Shown here piece by piece: positions 1 to 4,608 of a stretch of 8,492 nucleotides of DNA. The position numbers were made by a program, and so were the translations under genes. Under the pieces are notes generated by a model that was not told where the DNA came from, ran no database searches, and saw only the letters and a list, made by a program, of their open reading frames with translations. Source of the stretch: Methanolinea sp. SDB (GTDB lineage: Archaea > Halobacteriota > Methanomicrobia > Methanomicrobiales > Methanospirillaceae); assembly GCA_001412335.1 (NCBI GenBank), contig LKUF01000275.1, positions 1-8,492 of the forward strand, given 5' to 3'. Positions within the stretch are counted from its first letter, which is position 1. Each line of letters starts with the position of its first letter.

Positions 1-104
1 TGCTTTTGCGGATAGTCTTCATACCGTTTCAGCAGGTAATCTATGAAATCCTCGACTTCCCGCCGGAGTTCGGGTGGCAGCCTGGCAATCTTTTCTTCAA
101 TCAT
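1..104 (-). CDS. DUF2281-like small protein, N-terminal part (cut by window edge)
   Basis: Reading leftward from the ATG at 104-102 there is an open frame to the window edge beginning MIEEKIARLPPELRREVEDF and continuing with IDYLLKRYEDY. The charged helix with the LPPELRREVEDFIDYLL pattern is typical of DUF2281-type or VapB-like short proteins, some of which are antitoxins. A purine-rich GGTGG lies just before the ATG; a GTG at 113-111 in the same frame is an alternative start. It follows the aldolase gene by 34 bp on the same strand and may be the distal gene of that operon. Only 34 residues are visible, so neither its full length nor a toxin partner can be judged. Confidence 0.6.
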   Translation of the reverse strand, partial: MIEEKIARLPPELRREVEDFIDYLLKRYEDYPQK

Positions 105-138
105 TGTATCCACCGGCGTATCAGAGGGGTTGGTTTTT

Positions 139-684
139 CTATTCTGTGTCTCCTTGAAGGTCGCCGACAAGCCAGAGGACGTGCGAGCTGTGCTCTACGA
201 GCGAGGTCAGTATGAACGCCTCATCAAGACTTTTTCCGGAAGCGAAGGTCCCATGCCCCTTCACGACCGTAACAAGCGAGAGGCAGAGGGCATTGGCAAC
301 GTTTCTGGCAATCTCTTCTGATCCGGGTTTTCCATCCACAACAGGGATAATGGGGCAGAACGTCTGGCCTTCGATGTCGACAGGAACGATCTCATCATAT
401 ACGAGAGATGCCGCCACCGTGTAGGGCGGATGTGCATGGATGAGGGCATTATGGCGTGTGCTTCTGTACACCTGCCGGTGGACCCGGTATTCACTTGAAG
501 CCTCAGGAGGCACCGGACCTTCCAGTGGAACAAAGACCGGGTTTCCAGGGTCGTCCAGGTACGAACCATTTCTGGTTATATAGAATCCACCCTCAGCCCG
601 CACACTGATGTTCCCAAAGTTGCCTCCAACAAGCCCTTCTGTAAACAGACGGGCACCTATTCGCATAAATTCCGTATCACGCAT
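139..684 (-). CDS. class II aldolase, L-fuculose-phosphate aldolase type
   Basis: A 181-residue protein of the class II aldolase/adducin family, the usual length for archaeal FucA-like enzymes. The catalytic set is visible: the acid in SSE (E65), the zinc pair HAH (H83, H85) and the third zinc histidine in KGHG (H144), which correspond to E73, H92, H94 and H155 of E. coli FucA. The family splits phosphorylated sugars into dihydroxyacetone phosphate and an aldehyde. The methanogen homologue MJ1418 has been proposed to supply lactaldehyde for coenzyme F420 synthesis, which would suit the nearby F420-dependent reductase gene; that link is inference. The ATG at 684 is preceded by GAGGTG at good spacing and overlaps the upstream glycosylase gene by 28 bp. 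A start at residue 7 is possible. The enzyme should be cytosolic. Confidence 0.87.
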   Translation of the reverse strand: MRDTEFMRIGARLFTEGLVGGNFGNISVRAEGGFYITRNGSYLDDPGNPVFVPLEGPVPPEASSEYRVHRQVYRSTRHNALIHAHPPYTVAASLVYDEIVPVDIEGQTFCPIIPVVDGKPGSEEIARNVANALCLSLVTVVKGHGTFASGKSLDEAFILTSLVEHSSHVLWLVGDLQGDTE

Positions 685-1295
685 TCTTCACACCTCGACT
701 TATTGCAGAAACCCTTGGCATATTCCACCAGGTGGCCGTGTATCCTCCGCTTTGCAGATGGATTACCAGGAAGGGCCTCCTCGAATGCCCGGCGCAGTTC
801 ATCACCATCCGATATGATGCCTGCACATGCAAAGATCCTTTTTGTGTATGTATCGATGACAATGCAGTCTCTCATGAAACCATATGCGAGGATACTGTCG
901 GCAGTCTCTTCACCGACACCGTTCACGGAGAGAAGTTCTCTTCGAAGGTGTTTGGTCTCCATCTTTACAAGGTTCTCCATCCCACCATGTCTCTCCAGAA
1001 CAAATTCTGCAAGCAGCTTCAACCTCCTGGTCTTCTGTCGATAATAACCCGTCGGCCGGATCAGCTTCTCGATGAAAGTGGGATCGGCGGAACGGATCTT
1101 TGAAAAACTGCACAAATCATGCATTTTCAGGCGTAAAATAGCGGTCCTGACATTCTCCCAGCGGGTCTGCTGGGTGAGGATTGCGCCGATCATCACCTCT
1201 TCTGCCGAATCTGCCTCCCACCACTCGTCAGCGCCGTAAATCCGGGAGATTTCTGATATTATCTCAGATATCTTATCTGAACTGGATTCCGACAT
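657..1295 (-). CDS. HhH-GPD DNA glycosylase, endonuclease III-related (MagIII-like)
   Basis: A 212-residue base-excision repair glycosylase. ILTQQTRWENV (39-49) matches the ILTQNT-type motif of the MagIII-like branch. The helix-hairpin-helix is VNGVGEETADSIL (124-136) and the catalytic aspartate is D148 in VIDTYTKRI. The lysine that gives endonuclease III its lyase activity is replaced by E130, so a monofunctional glycosylase, probably acting on alkylated or otherwise damaged purines, is expected. A C-terminal cysteine cluster C197, C202, C205, C211 suggests a [4Fe-4S] site, but the first gap is 4 residues where E. coli Nth has 6. The gene overlaps npdG upstream by 23 bp and the aldolase downstream by 28 bp. 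The preceding GAGGG is directly against the ATG, so the start is not fully certain. Confidence 0.85.
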   Translation of the reverse strand: MSESSSDKISEIISEISRIYGADEWWEADSAEEVMIGAILTQQTRWENVRTAILRLKMHDLCSFSKIRSADPTFIEKLIRPTGYYRQKTRRLKLLAEFVLERHGGMENLVKMETKHLRRELLSVNGVGEETADSILAYGFMRDCIVIDTYTKRIFACAGIISDGDELRRAFEEALPGNPSAKRRIHGHLVEYAKGFCNKSRCEECVIRNLCE

Positions 1296-1923
1296 CCCTC
1301 ATCCTGTTGAACCGTGCAATGTTGAGGAGAAGGGGTGTCAGGCATTCCACCATGCAGGAGCCGGCCAGCGGTCCCGCGTCATAGGCTTTTACACGGGAGA
1401 TGCTGTTTACCAGTTCCATGACGACCGATTTTGCCGAAGGGTCATCACCGCAGACCGGGACTGCCAGGTCGAGTTCCAGGTCCAGCGCCTTCCACTTGTT
1501 GGCGGCTACCGTGTTGAATGCGGTGCAGAGCCTTGCCTCTTTGGGAAGAAATTTCCTGATGAAGAGTGCAGCAGATCCCTCTGCCGGCGGGGTATACACG
1601 AAATAGTCCCTCTTCTCCATCGGGTTGACCGGTGAGACGACGATCTTGTCCTCGAACCCGTGCAGTGACGAAAGCGTAGGCTCGACATGCCGGAACGGTA
1701 TGGCAAGGATGACCACGTCGGCCAGATCCACTGCATCCTGGTTTGAATGGCCGCTGCAGTGACATGGCAGCCCTCTTCCCGTTATGGTCGAAAAACAGCA
1801 TTCGCTGGCATATTGTGCCTTCTCCTCCTCACGGGAACCGATATATACCTGGTGGCTCGAGGAGAGTCTCATTGCGATACCCTCCCCGATATCGCCTGTG
1901 CCACCGACTACGCCGACTTTCAC
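1273..1923 (-). CDS. npdG: F420H2:NADP+ oxidoreductase (NADPH-dependent F420 reductase)
   Basis: A 216-residue cytosolic enzyme moving hydride between reduced coenzyme F420 and NADP+, which provides NADPH for biosynthesis in methanogens. The N-terminal Rossmann motif is VGVVGGTGDIGEGIA (3-17). It is followed by GSR (29-31), whose Ser and Arg read the NADP 2'-phosphate in this family. Other family signatures are IPFRH, KIVVSPVNPM, VPVCGDDPSAK, DAGPL and VECLTPLLLNIARFNRM near the C-terminus. The start is GTG, placed directly after the TAA of thioredoxin, with GTGGAG upstream as a possible ribosome site. Residues 42-59 hold a cysteine/histidine-rich insertion (C42, C43, C54, H55, C56, H59) absent from the Archaeoglobus enzyme as I remember it. 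Identification is firm. Confidence 0.93.
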   Translation of the reverse strand: MKVGVVGGTGDIGEGIAMRLSSSHQVYIGSREEEKAQYASECCFSTITGRGLPCHCSGHSNQDAVDLADVVILAIPFRHVEPTLSSLHGFEDKIVVSPVNPMEKRDYFVYTPPAEGSAALFIRKFLPKEARLCTAFNTVAANKWKALDLELDLAVPVCGDDPSAKSVVMELVNSISRVKAYDAGPLAGSCMVECLTPLLLNIARFNRMRDVGIQFR

Positions 1924-2196
1924 TTACTCCACCAGCGGTGAAAGCATTGATTCAAGTGACTCGGTACTGGTCACTCCTTCAAGGGTCCGTACCACTTTTC
2001 CATCCTTTAAAATGATCAGCGTGGGAACGACACGTATACCATACTGGTTGGCAATATCCATATGCTGGTCCACGTCTATCTTCTGGATCTCTACCTTCTC
2101 ACCCATCTTCTCCTTTAGTTCTTCCAGTATCGGACCCTGTCTCTTGCAGGGGCCACACCAGTCGGCGTAAAAATCAAGCAAAATCGGTTTAGCCAT
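1924..2196 (-). CDS. trxA: thioredoxin
   Basis: A 90-residue single-domain thioredoxin, somewhat shorter than E. coli TrxA and typical of archaeal small thioredoxins. The active site is WCGPCK with cysteines C14 and C17, the cis-proline follows in RVVPT (P58 region), and the fold order beta-alpha-beta-alpha-beta-beta-alpha is recognisable (LLDFYADWC, KIDVDQ, TLIILKDG). It reduces protein disulfides in the cytosol. It is the first gene of the five-gene minus-strand cluster, with GAAGGTAATT upstream of the ATG as ribosome site and a TATA-like element 35-42 bp upstream. Its stop abuts the GTG of npdG, so the two are likely co-transcribed, which suggests F420/NADPH-linked redox functions are expressed together. 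Confidence 0.93.
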   Translation of the reverse strand: MAKPILLDFYADWCGPCKRQGPILEELKEKMGEKVEIQKIDVDQHMDIANQYGIRVVPTLIILKDGKVVRTLEGVTSTESLESMLSPLVE

Positions 2197-2230
2197 ATGA
2201 ATTACCTTCAGAGTAGTCAGTGAAAAAAAC

Positions 2231-2245
2231 AGATAAAGGTTTTTA
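2231..2245 (-). promoter_or_regulatory. TATA box/BRE candidate for the trx-npdG operon
   Basis: On the minus strand the sequence reads AAAAACCTTTATCT: an A-rich BRE-like stretch followed by CTTTATCT. A start about 25 bp downstream would fall near 2210, leaving a 12-14 nt leader that contains the ribosome site of the thioredoxin gene. No competing TATA is seen nearer the gene. Confidence 0.5.
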
Positions 2246-2260
2246 ATCGTGTGCAGGCTG

Positions 2261-2273
2261 GTAACAATGTTAC
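2261..2273. promoter_or_regulatory. 13-bp perfect palindrome, possible operator
   Basis: GTAACA-A-TGTTAC is a perfect inverted repeat of two 6-bp arms around one base. It lies about 16 bp upstream of the BRE/TATA element of the thioredoxin operon, a position where an archaeal activator or repressor dimer could bind. The binding protein is unknown. Confidence 0.3.
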
Positions 2274-2356
2274 ATATTTAACCCATTTTAGAAGAAAAGA
2301 ACGGTTTTACGTGCTCCGATATCTTTCATCGTTGTAGGAAATCTTAATACTTTCCA

Positions 2357-2373
2357 TATCGTCCCAGACGATA
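2357..2373. repeat. short inverted repeat (6-5-6)
   Basis: TATCGT and ACGATA flank CCCAG. This is the first of a series of palindromes in the gene-less stretch to the right of the thioredoxin promoter. Function unknown. Confidence 0.35.
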
Positions 2374-2422
2374 GGGTTTGTCCTACTCCTCGGCCTGCAG
2401 CGACACCGATATCCAACGATCT

Positions 2423-2448
2423 ACCCTGTCCCAACTTTGGGACAGGGT
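2423..2448. repeat. 26-bp perfect palindrome P1 (ACCC...GGGT class)
   Basis: Arms ACCCTGTCCCAA and TTGGGACAGGGT are perfectly complementary around CT. It lies 10 bp beyond the 3' end of the minus-strand ParB-like remnant. It could be a dimeric protein-binding site or, if transcribed, an 11-bp stem with a four-base loop. No T-run follows, so it is not a classical intrinsic terminator. It shares outer bases and geometry with the palindromes at 2799 and 3020. Confidence 0.75.
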
Positions 2449-2458
2449 GAAATGTCCT

Positions 2459-2650
2459 TTAATGGTGGAAGTCGGACATCCCAAGCTCCGCACCAACGGC
2501 ATCGCGTGTCTTACCACCAAGGTTCTCGGTGGTGGAAATGTTTCCCTCACCGAACACCGGGTTGCCTTCAACATCACGCCCTTTAAGTTGTGTCGCTTCC
2601 TGCCGCCGCCTGGCCTGCTCCCGCTCCCACTCTTCGTGGACTTTATAAGT
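2459..2650 (-). pseudogene. ParB-like protein remnant A (C-terminal linker piece)
   Basis: The minus-strand frame encodes YKVHEEWEREQARRRQEA, then GEGNISTTENLGGKTRDAVG and AELGMS, before ending abruptly in DFHH and a stop. The pattern of a charged EEARRRQ helix, a variable linker and GKTRD-x-VG-x-x-LGMS resembles the stretch of ParB/Spo0J-like proteins just before their helix-turn-helix, where GMS is normally followed by a recognition helix. Upstream the frame runs into a large palindrome and non-coding-looking sequence, and no ParB N-terminal domain is present. It is therefore a truncated relic, probably left by an earlier plasmid or provirus. An in-frame ATG at 2746 exists, but the residues before about 2650 do not look like protein. 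The assignment is by motif memory only. Confidence 0.45.
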
Positions 2651-2655
2651 CTTTT

Positions 2656-2682
2656 TATCACTTGCAACCGTTGCAAGTGATA
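2656..2682. repeat. 27-bp perfect palindrome (13-1-13)
   Basis: Arms TATCACTTGCAAC and GTTGCAAGTGATA flank a single C. It sits immediately upstream, in minus-strand sense, of ParB-like remnant A, where an operator of the original gene or a partition site would be expected. The symmetry is too long and exact to be chance. Confidence 0.75.
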
Positions 2683-2706
2683 GTAAAGTTCTTATATTAG
2701 ATAAAT

Positions 2707-2737
2707 ATGCAAATCCGATTGATAGTCGGAATTGCAT
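2707..2737. repeat. interrupted inverted repeat (12-7-12, one mismatch)
   Basis: ATGCAAATCCGA and TCGGAATTGCAT pair with one mismatch around TTGATAG. It lies 14 bp past the stop of remnant B in minus-strand sense and 24 bp from the 27-bp palindrome. It could be a terminator-like hairpin or a binding site. Confidence 0.55.
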
Positions 2738-2750
2738 ACTCCTCATCTAC

Positions 2751-2909
2751 TCATAGTTGCCTGATCCACATCTTGGCGAGCTCTTTATCTGTTCTGATAC
2801 CCTCTCCAGATTTCTGGATAGGGTCGGCTTTGCCTGCAAGCATCCTCTCCTTTGCCCTGGCCGCAATCCTCTCTTTATATCGAAACCTACCATTTACGGC
2901 GTATATGTG
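2751..2909 (-). pseudogene. ParB-like protein remnant B
   Basis: The minus-strand frame reads HIYAVNGRFRYKERIAAR, then AKERMLAGKADP, IQKSGEG and IRTDKELAKMWIRQL before a TGA. It is preceded in frame by a TAG at 2912-2910 and has no proper start. The AKER(M)-x-G-x-(K) helix, polar linker and RTDKELAKM order parallels remnant A (ARRRQEA, linker, KTRDAVGAEL), and both resemble the C-terminal linker of ParB-like proteins. The two fragments could be pieces of two related genes in tandem, or of one gene that duplicated before decay. The 26-bp palindrome P2 lies inside this fragment, over the ADPIQKSGEG codons. Function is lost; the family call is tentative. Confidence 0.35.
2799..2824. repeat. 26-bp palindrome P2 (ACCC...GGGT class, one mismatch)
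   Basis: Arms ACCCTCTCCAGA and TCTGGATAGGGT, separated by TT, pair at 11 of 12 positions. The outer ACCC/GGGT, total length and 2-bp centre are the same as in P1 and P3, while the interior differs on both sides in a compensating way. Confidence 0.6.
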
Positions 2910-3019
2910 CTATCACAAGCCTATGAGAATTGAGAGCACCAAAAGCGAACGGTTATGGTTGCGAGGAGTTTTGCCGATTTAGGAAATGTTTCCAGATTCG
3001 GCAATTCTTTGAGGGTATC

Positions 3020-3045
3020 ACCCCCCGCCAACGTTGGCGGAGGGT
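3020..3045. repeat. 26-bp palindrome P3 (ACCC...GGGT class, one mismatch)
   Basis: Arms ACCCCCCGCCAA and TTGGCGGAGGGT flank CG; the inner 16 bp are perfectly symmetric. It has the same geometry and end bases as P1 and P2 but a GC-rich interior. It is in sequence with no recognisable gene. Confidence 0.7.
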
Positions 3046-3430
3046 ATATCTCATTACAAGTATCCCCCAACCATTCTTTCTTTGAGAGCAACACCTGACA
3101 TCCTACAATAAGATGTAAACATTCAGCGTCCCTTGTGTGGTAACATGGTTAGGAGAATCCGACTGGCAGTCAGAATTTCCTAGGGTGACATATACATCCC
3201 GGGCAGACGTCAACCTCGTCGGGCCAGGTATCCGGGATCATCGACTTCGGCACATGCCGATATGATCACCCGCTCGCCGCCTCACCCAAAAATCGAGTGA
3301 CCACGTATTACATCTAAATATCCACGATAGAACACACACACCCCACCCATACCATCTATTCTCGCGCCGATAAATCGGCTGGAAATCGCTTCTTTTTCTG
3401 TTGGCCTATATCTTACCTGGGATGGTCGAA
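3046..3430. other. gene-poor stretch with hairpins
   Basis: No open frame of convincing quality occupies this stretch. It contains a 33-bp imperfect inverted repeat at 3150-3182 (16-bp arms TAGGAGAATCCGACTG and CAGTCAGAATTTCCTA, 13 of 16 pairs, one central G). It also has a nested symmetric element at 3236-3267 (GATCAT...TCGGCA-CA-TGCCGA...ATGATC) and the zinc-ribbon-like remnant listed separately. With the sequence from 2300 it forms a decayed boundary zone between the chromosomal operon and the mobile-element-like genes. Confidence 0.5.
3170..3265 (-). pseudogene. possible zinc-ribbon gene remnant
   Basis: A short minus-strand frame reads SYRHVPKSMIPDTW, then PDEVDVCPGCICHPRKF and a stop. 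The CPGC pair looks like one half of a zinc ribbon, and YRHVPKS could be a mutated YRCPKC half. Just upstream in minus-strand sense is a GCGAGCGGGTGA context that is identical over 13 bp (3266-3278) to the start region of the intact zinc-ribbon gene at 8275-8287. In front of it, a frame ending RFLGEAASG resembles the NFVCVEASG end of the 33-aa peptide. This suggests a decayed second copy of that gene pair. A GTG at 3253 could still allow a 27-residue product, so it is not proven dead. Confidence 0.3.
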
Positions 3431-3577
3431 TCAATCCATAATTTTTATGATCAGCTCGCCGGGCGTCCGGTCCGTGGTGACTGTCAGCCCTCGCCGGCCG
3501 GTGATCTCCTGGGAATACTCGTTGAAGTAATCACTGTGCAACCATGATTCAATTGCTTCCAACACTTTTTCTTTCAT
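3431..3577 (-). CDS. hypothetical 48-aa protein
   Basis: A small open frame starting MKEKVLEAIESWLHSDYF and ending GELIIKIMD. It is acidic to neutral, predicted helical in the first half and beta-like at the end, with no membrane segment or cysteine. No family is recognised. Support for a real gene comes from a good TATA element on the minus strand (TTTTATCTATAT, 3598-3609), placed so that transcription would begin within a few bases of the ATG at 3577, the same near-leaderless arrangement as the other lead genes of this element. It is the last gene of the minus-strand group before the decayed region and is separated from the 95-aa gene by 111 bp containing its own promoter. Confidence 0.55.
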   Translation of the reverse strand: MKEKVLEAIESWLHSDYFNEYSQEITGRRGLTVTTDRTPGELIIKIMD

Positions 3578-3597
3578 ACAATTGAAAACTCAAAAGA

Positions 3598-3609
3598 GAT
3601 ATAGATAAA
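3598..3609 (-). promoter_or_regulatory. TATA box of the 48-aa gene
   Basis: The minus-strand sequence TTTTATCTATAT is centred about 27 bp upstream of the ATG at 3577, predicting an essentially leaderless mRNA. Confidence 0.5.
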
Positions 3610-3688
3610 ATTATCGCACATTGCCGTTTAAAATCAGTTTGCTTATGTTAAATTCGTTATTGGGATAAGATAATCGCTATCGGTTCTC

Positions 3689-3976
3689 TTACATCGCTCC
3701 GTAAAGTGGATGCGCTGCCATAAGAAAATCATCTAATGAGCGTTCATGCGGGCCGTGCTCGTCGTCTTCAGTGTCACTATCTTCGCAGAAAAACACGGCT
3801 ATAGTTGGTTTTTCTCTCAACAACCAGCCGTAAAATGTTGTAACAATACCGATTTGATATCGAGCCAATTCAGATTTGATGGTGAGGACGAGGTCCGCGG
3901 GCACCTTGCCATATTGCCGGTGATATCGTTCAAGTAACACAACCGCATCTTTGAGAGGATCCAATACTTCATTCAT
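3689..3976 (-). CDS. hypothetical 95-aa protein with acidic region
   Basis: A 95-residue protein beginning MNEVLDPLKDAVVLLERYHR. The first half is helical and amphipathic. The centre carries a hydrophobic segment around IGIVTTFYGWLL (42-53) that is too short and polar for a confident membrane helix. The second half has an acidic run EDSDTEDDE (about 65-73) and a HERSLDDFLMAAHPLYGAM tail. No family is recognised. Its ATG overlaps the stop of the one-helix membrane peptide as ATGA, so it is probably translated by coupling as the third gene of a three-gene unit. A role with its membrane-peptide neighbour is possible but not shown by the sequence. Confidence 0.65.
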   Translation of the reverse strand: MNEVLDPLKDAVVLLERYHRQYGKVPADLVLTIKSELARYQIGIVTTFYGWLLREKPTIAVFFCEDSDTEDDEHGPHERSLDDFLMAAHPLYGAM

Positions 3977-4074
3977 AACACAATCCCTAAAACGACGAGC
4001 CCGATAAATGCCAGCGTATAGACCAGCGTTTCCCGGTCATTCAGTAACCGGATCGCCCTGGGTATCTTCATCAT
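3973..4074 (-). CDS. 33-aa single-helix membrane peptide
   Basis: Reading MMKIPRAIRLLNDRETLVY, then TLAFIGLVVLGIVL and stop: a short basic N-terminus followed by a hydrophobic stretch of about 16 residues that could span the membrane with the C-terminus at or across it. Its start lies inside the preceding basic-protein gene in a different frame (overlap 38 bp), with GTAAGAG just upstream as a weak ribosome site. Its TGA overlaps the ATG of the 95-aa gene. Tiny single-pass proteins like this are common in archaeal viruses and plasmids, but no specific family is recognised. A second ATG (4071) follows the first directly. Confidence 0.5.
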   Translation of the reverse strand: MMKIPRAIRLLNDRETLVYTLAFIGLVVLGIVL

Positions 4075-4174
4075 CTCTTACTCGCTTTCGTCGTTCATGT
4101 GCTCGGACTCGTACACGCTGTTTTCTGCCGGGCACGCGCCGTAAATGCGCCCGGACAATCTCCATTTCAACCAT
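4037..4174 (-). CDS. 45-aa basic protein with tandem VRAH-x-RR motifs
   Basis: A small, strongly basic protein: MVEMEIVRAHLRRVPGRK, then QRVRVRAHERRKRVRDDED and an acidic-polar tail ending GDPVTE. The unit VRAH-x-RR occurs twice (residues 7-13 and 23-29) separated by a GRK turn. Short proteins with this type of VRAH-RR repeat are, to my recollection, frequent in methanogen and haloarchaeal genomes and mobile elements. Function is unknown; nucleic-acid binding is plausible from charge. It is the first gene of the minus-strand trio, with a TATA element about 29 bp upstream of the ATG, so the message should be almost leaderless. An internal ATG at residue 4 is a possible alternative start. Confidence 0.5.
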   Translation of the reverse strand: MVEMEIVRAHLRRVPGRKQRVRVRAHERRKRVRDDEDTQGDPVTE

Positions 4175-4251
4175 ACGAATAGAAATGGTTATTATTACTA
4201 TAAATAATATCCATGTGCTATATTTATGATTGTGAAGAATAATATTGGTTC
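4175..4251. promoter_or_regulatory. divergent promoter region
   Basis: Two TATA elements lie back to back. On the minus strand, TATTTATAG (complement of 4199-4207) serves the VRAH-motif gene starting at 4174. On the plus strand, CTATATTTAT (4218-4227) serves the gene starting at 4252. Each is about 25-30 bp from its start codon, so both messages are predicted near-leaderless. The centres are only about 20 bp apart, so a single bound regulator could control both directions. Confidence 0.6.
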
Positions 4252-4608
4252 ATGGAATCGAATGTTCCCGTGGAACAGACGCCCGCCGATTTATACAGGC
4301 GCGACATTGACCGAGCGTTTTCGAACACGAGCGCGGCCGCTTCTCTCGTTATCTCTGATCTTGCCAATCGGAATTGTGTGAATCGTGGCCGGTTCGTGCA
4401 ATTCTATGAGAATTTCGCGGTTCTCTTCTTCAACACGTGCGTGTTGAAGGAGATGTATGAGACAGAAACGGGTTTGATGGACGCAATTGAATTATGGCTT
4501 CATTCGCCGTTTAAAGACAACGACAAGGAGCGCGCCCGGACCGGGATAAATCTGTTCCGGAAGTGGGCCGAAGCCCTGGGTTCGAAAGGAGTTCATAACC
4601 TTGAATGA
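4252..4608 (+). CDS. hypothetical 118-aa helical protein
   Basis: A 118-residue, mostly helical soluble protein starting MESNVPVEQTPADLYRRDID and ending KWAEALGSKGVHNLE. A central aromatic stretch FVQFYENFAVLFFNTCVLKE (48-67) is likely a buried amphipathic helix rather than a membrane span. No known domain is recognised. It is the first gene of the plus-strand operon (118 aa, 125 aa, ATPase), with a plus-strand TATA about 29 bp before its ATG and no ribosome site, consistent with a leaderless start. Its last 8 bases overlap the next gene. The context suggests an accessory protein of the ATPase or of element maintenance; that is inference only. Confidence 0.7.
   Translation: MESNVPVEQTPADLYRRDIDRAFSNTSAAASLVISDLANRNCVNRGRFVQFYENFAVLFFNTCVLKEMYETETGLMDAIELWLHSPFKDNDKERARTGINLFRKWAEALGSKGVHNLE

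Larger units (their letters stand above)
2534..2993. repeat. pair of 12-bp direct repeats 448 bp apart
   Basis: GGAAATGTTTCC, itself a 5-2-5 palindrome, occurs at 2534-2545 inside remnant A and again at 2982-2993. The span between contains remnant B and several palindromes. The copies may mark duplicated ParB-like coding sequence (GNIS codons in the first copy) rather than target-site duplication. Confidence 0.35.

Noticed and set aside
2423..2448. P1 as an intrinsic terminator
   Set aside because: The hairpin is strong but no T-run follows on either strand, and no intact gene ends just before it.
2378..2680. A 100-codon plus-strand frame opposite the ParB-like remnant
   Set aside because: It is the antisense of the remnant and of two palindromes, with no promoter, ribosome site or recognisable protein pattern.
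2707..2982. A 91-codon plus-strand frame
   Set aside because: It is antisense to remnant B, whose charged helical pattern is more protein-like; the plus frame is a shadow without start signals.
2300..3430. An insertion sequence or MITE bounded by the palindromes
   Set aside because: No transposase fragment, no matching terminal inverted repeats at a distance and no clear target duplication were found.
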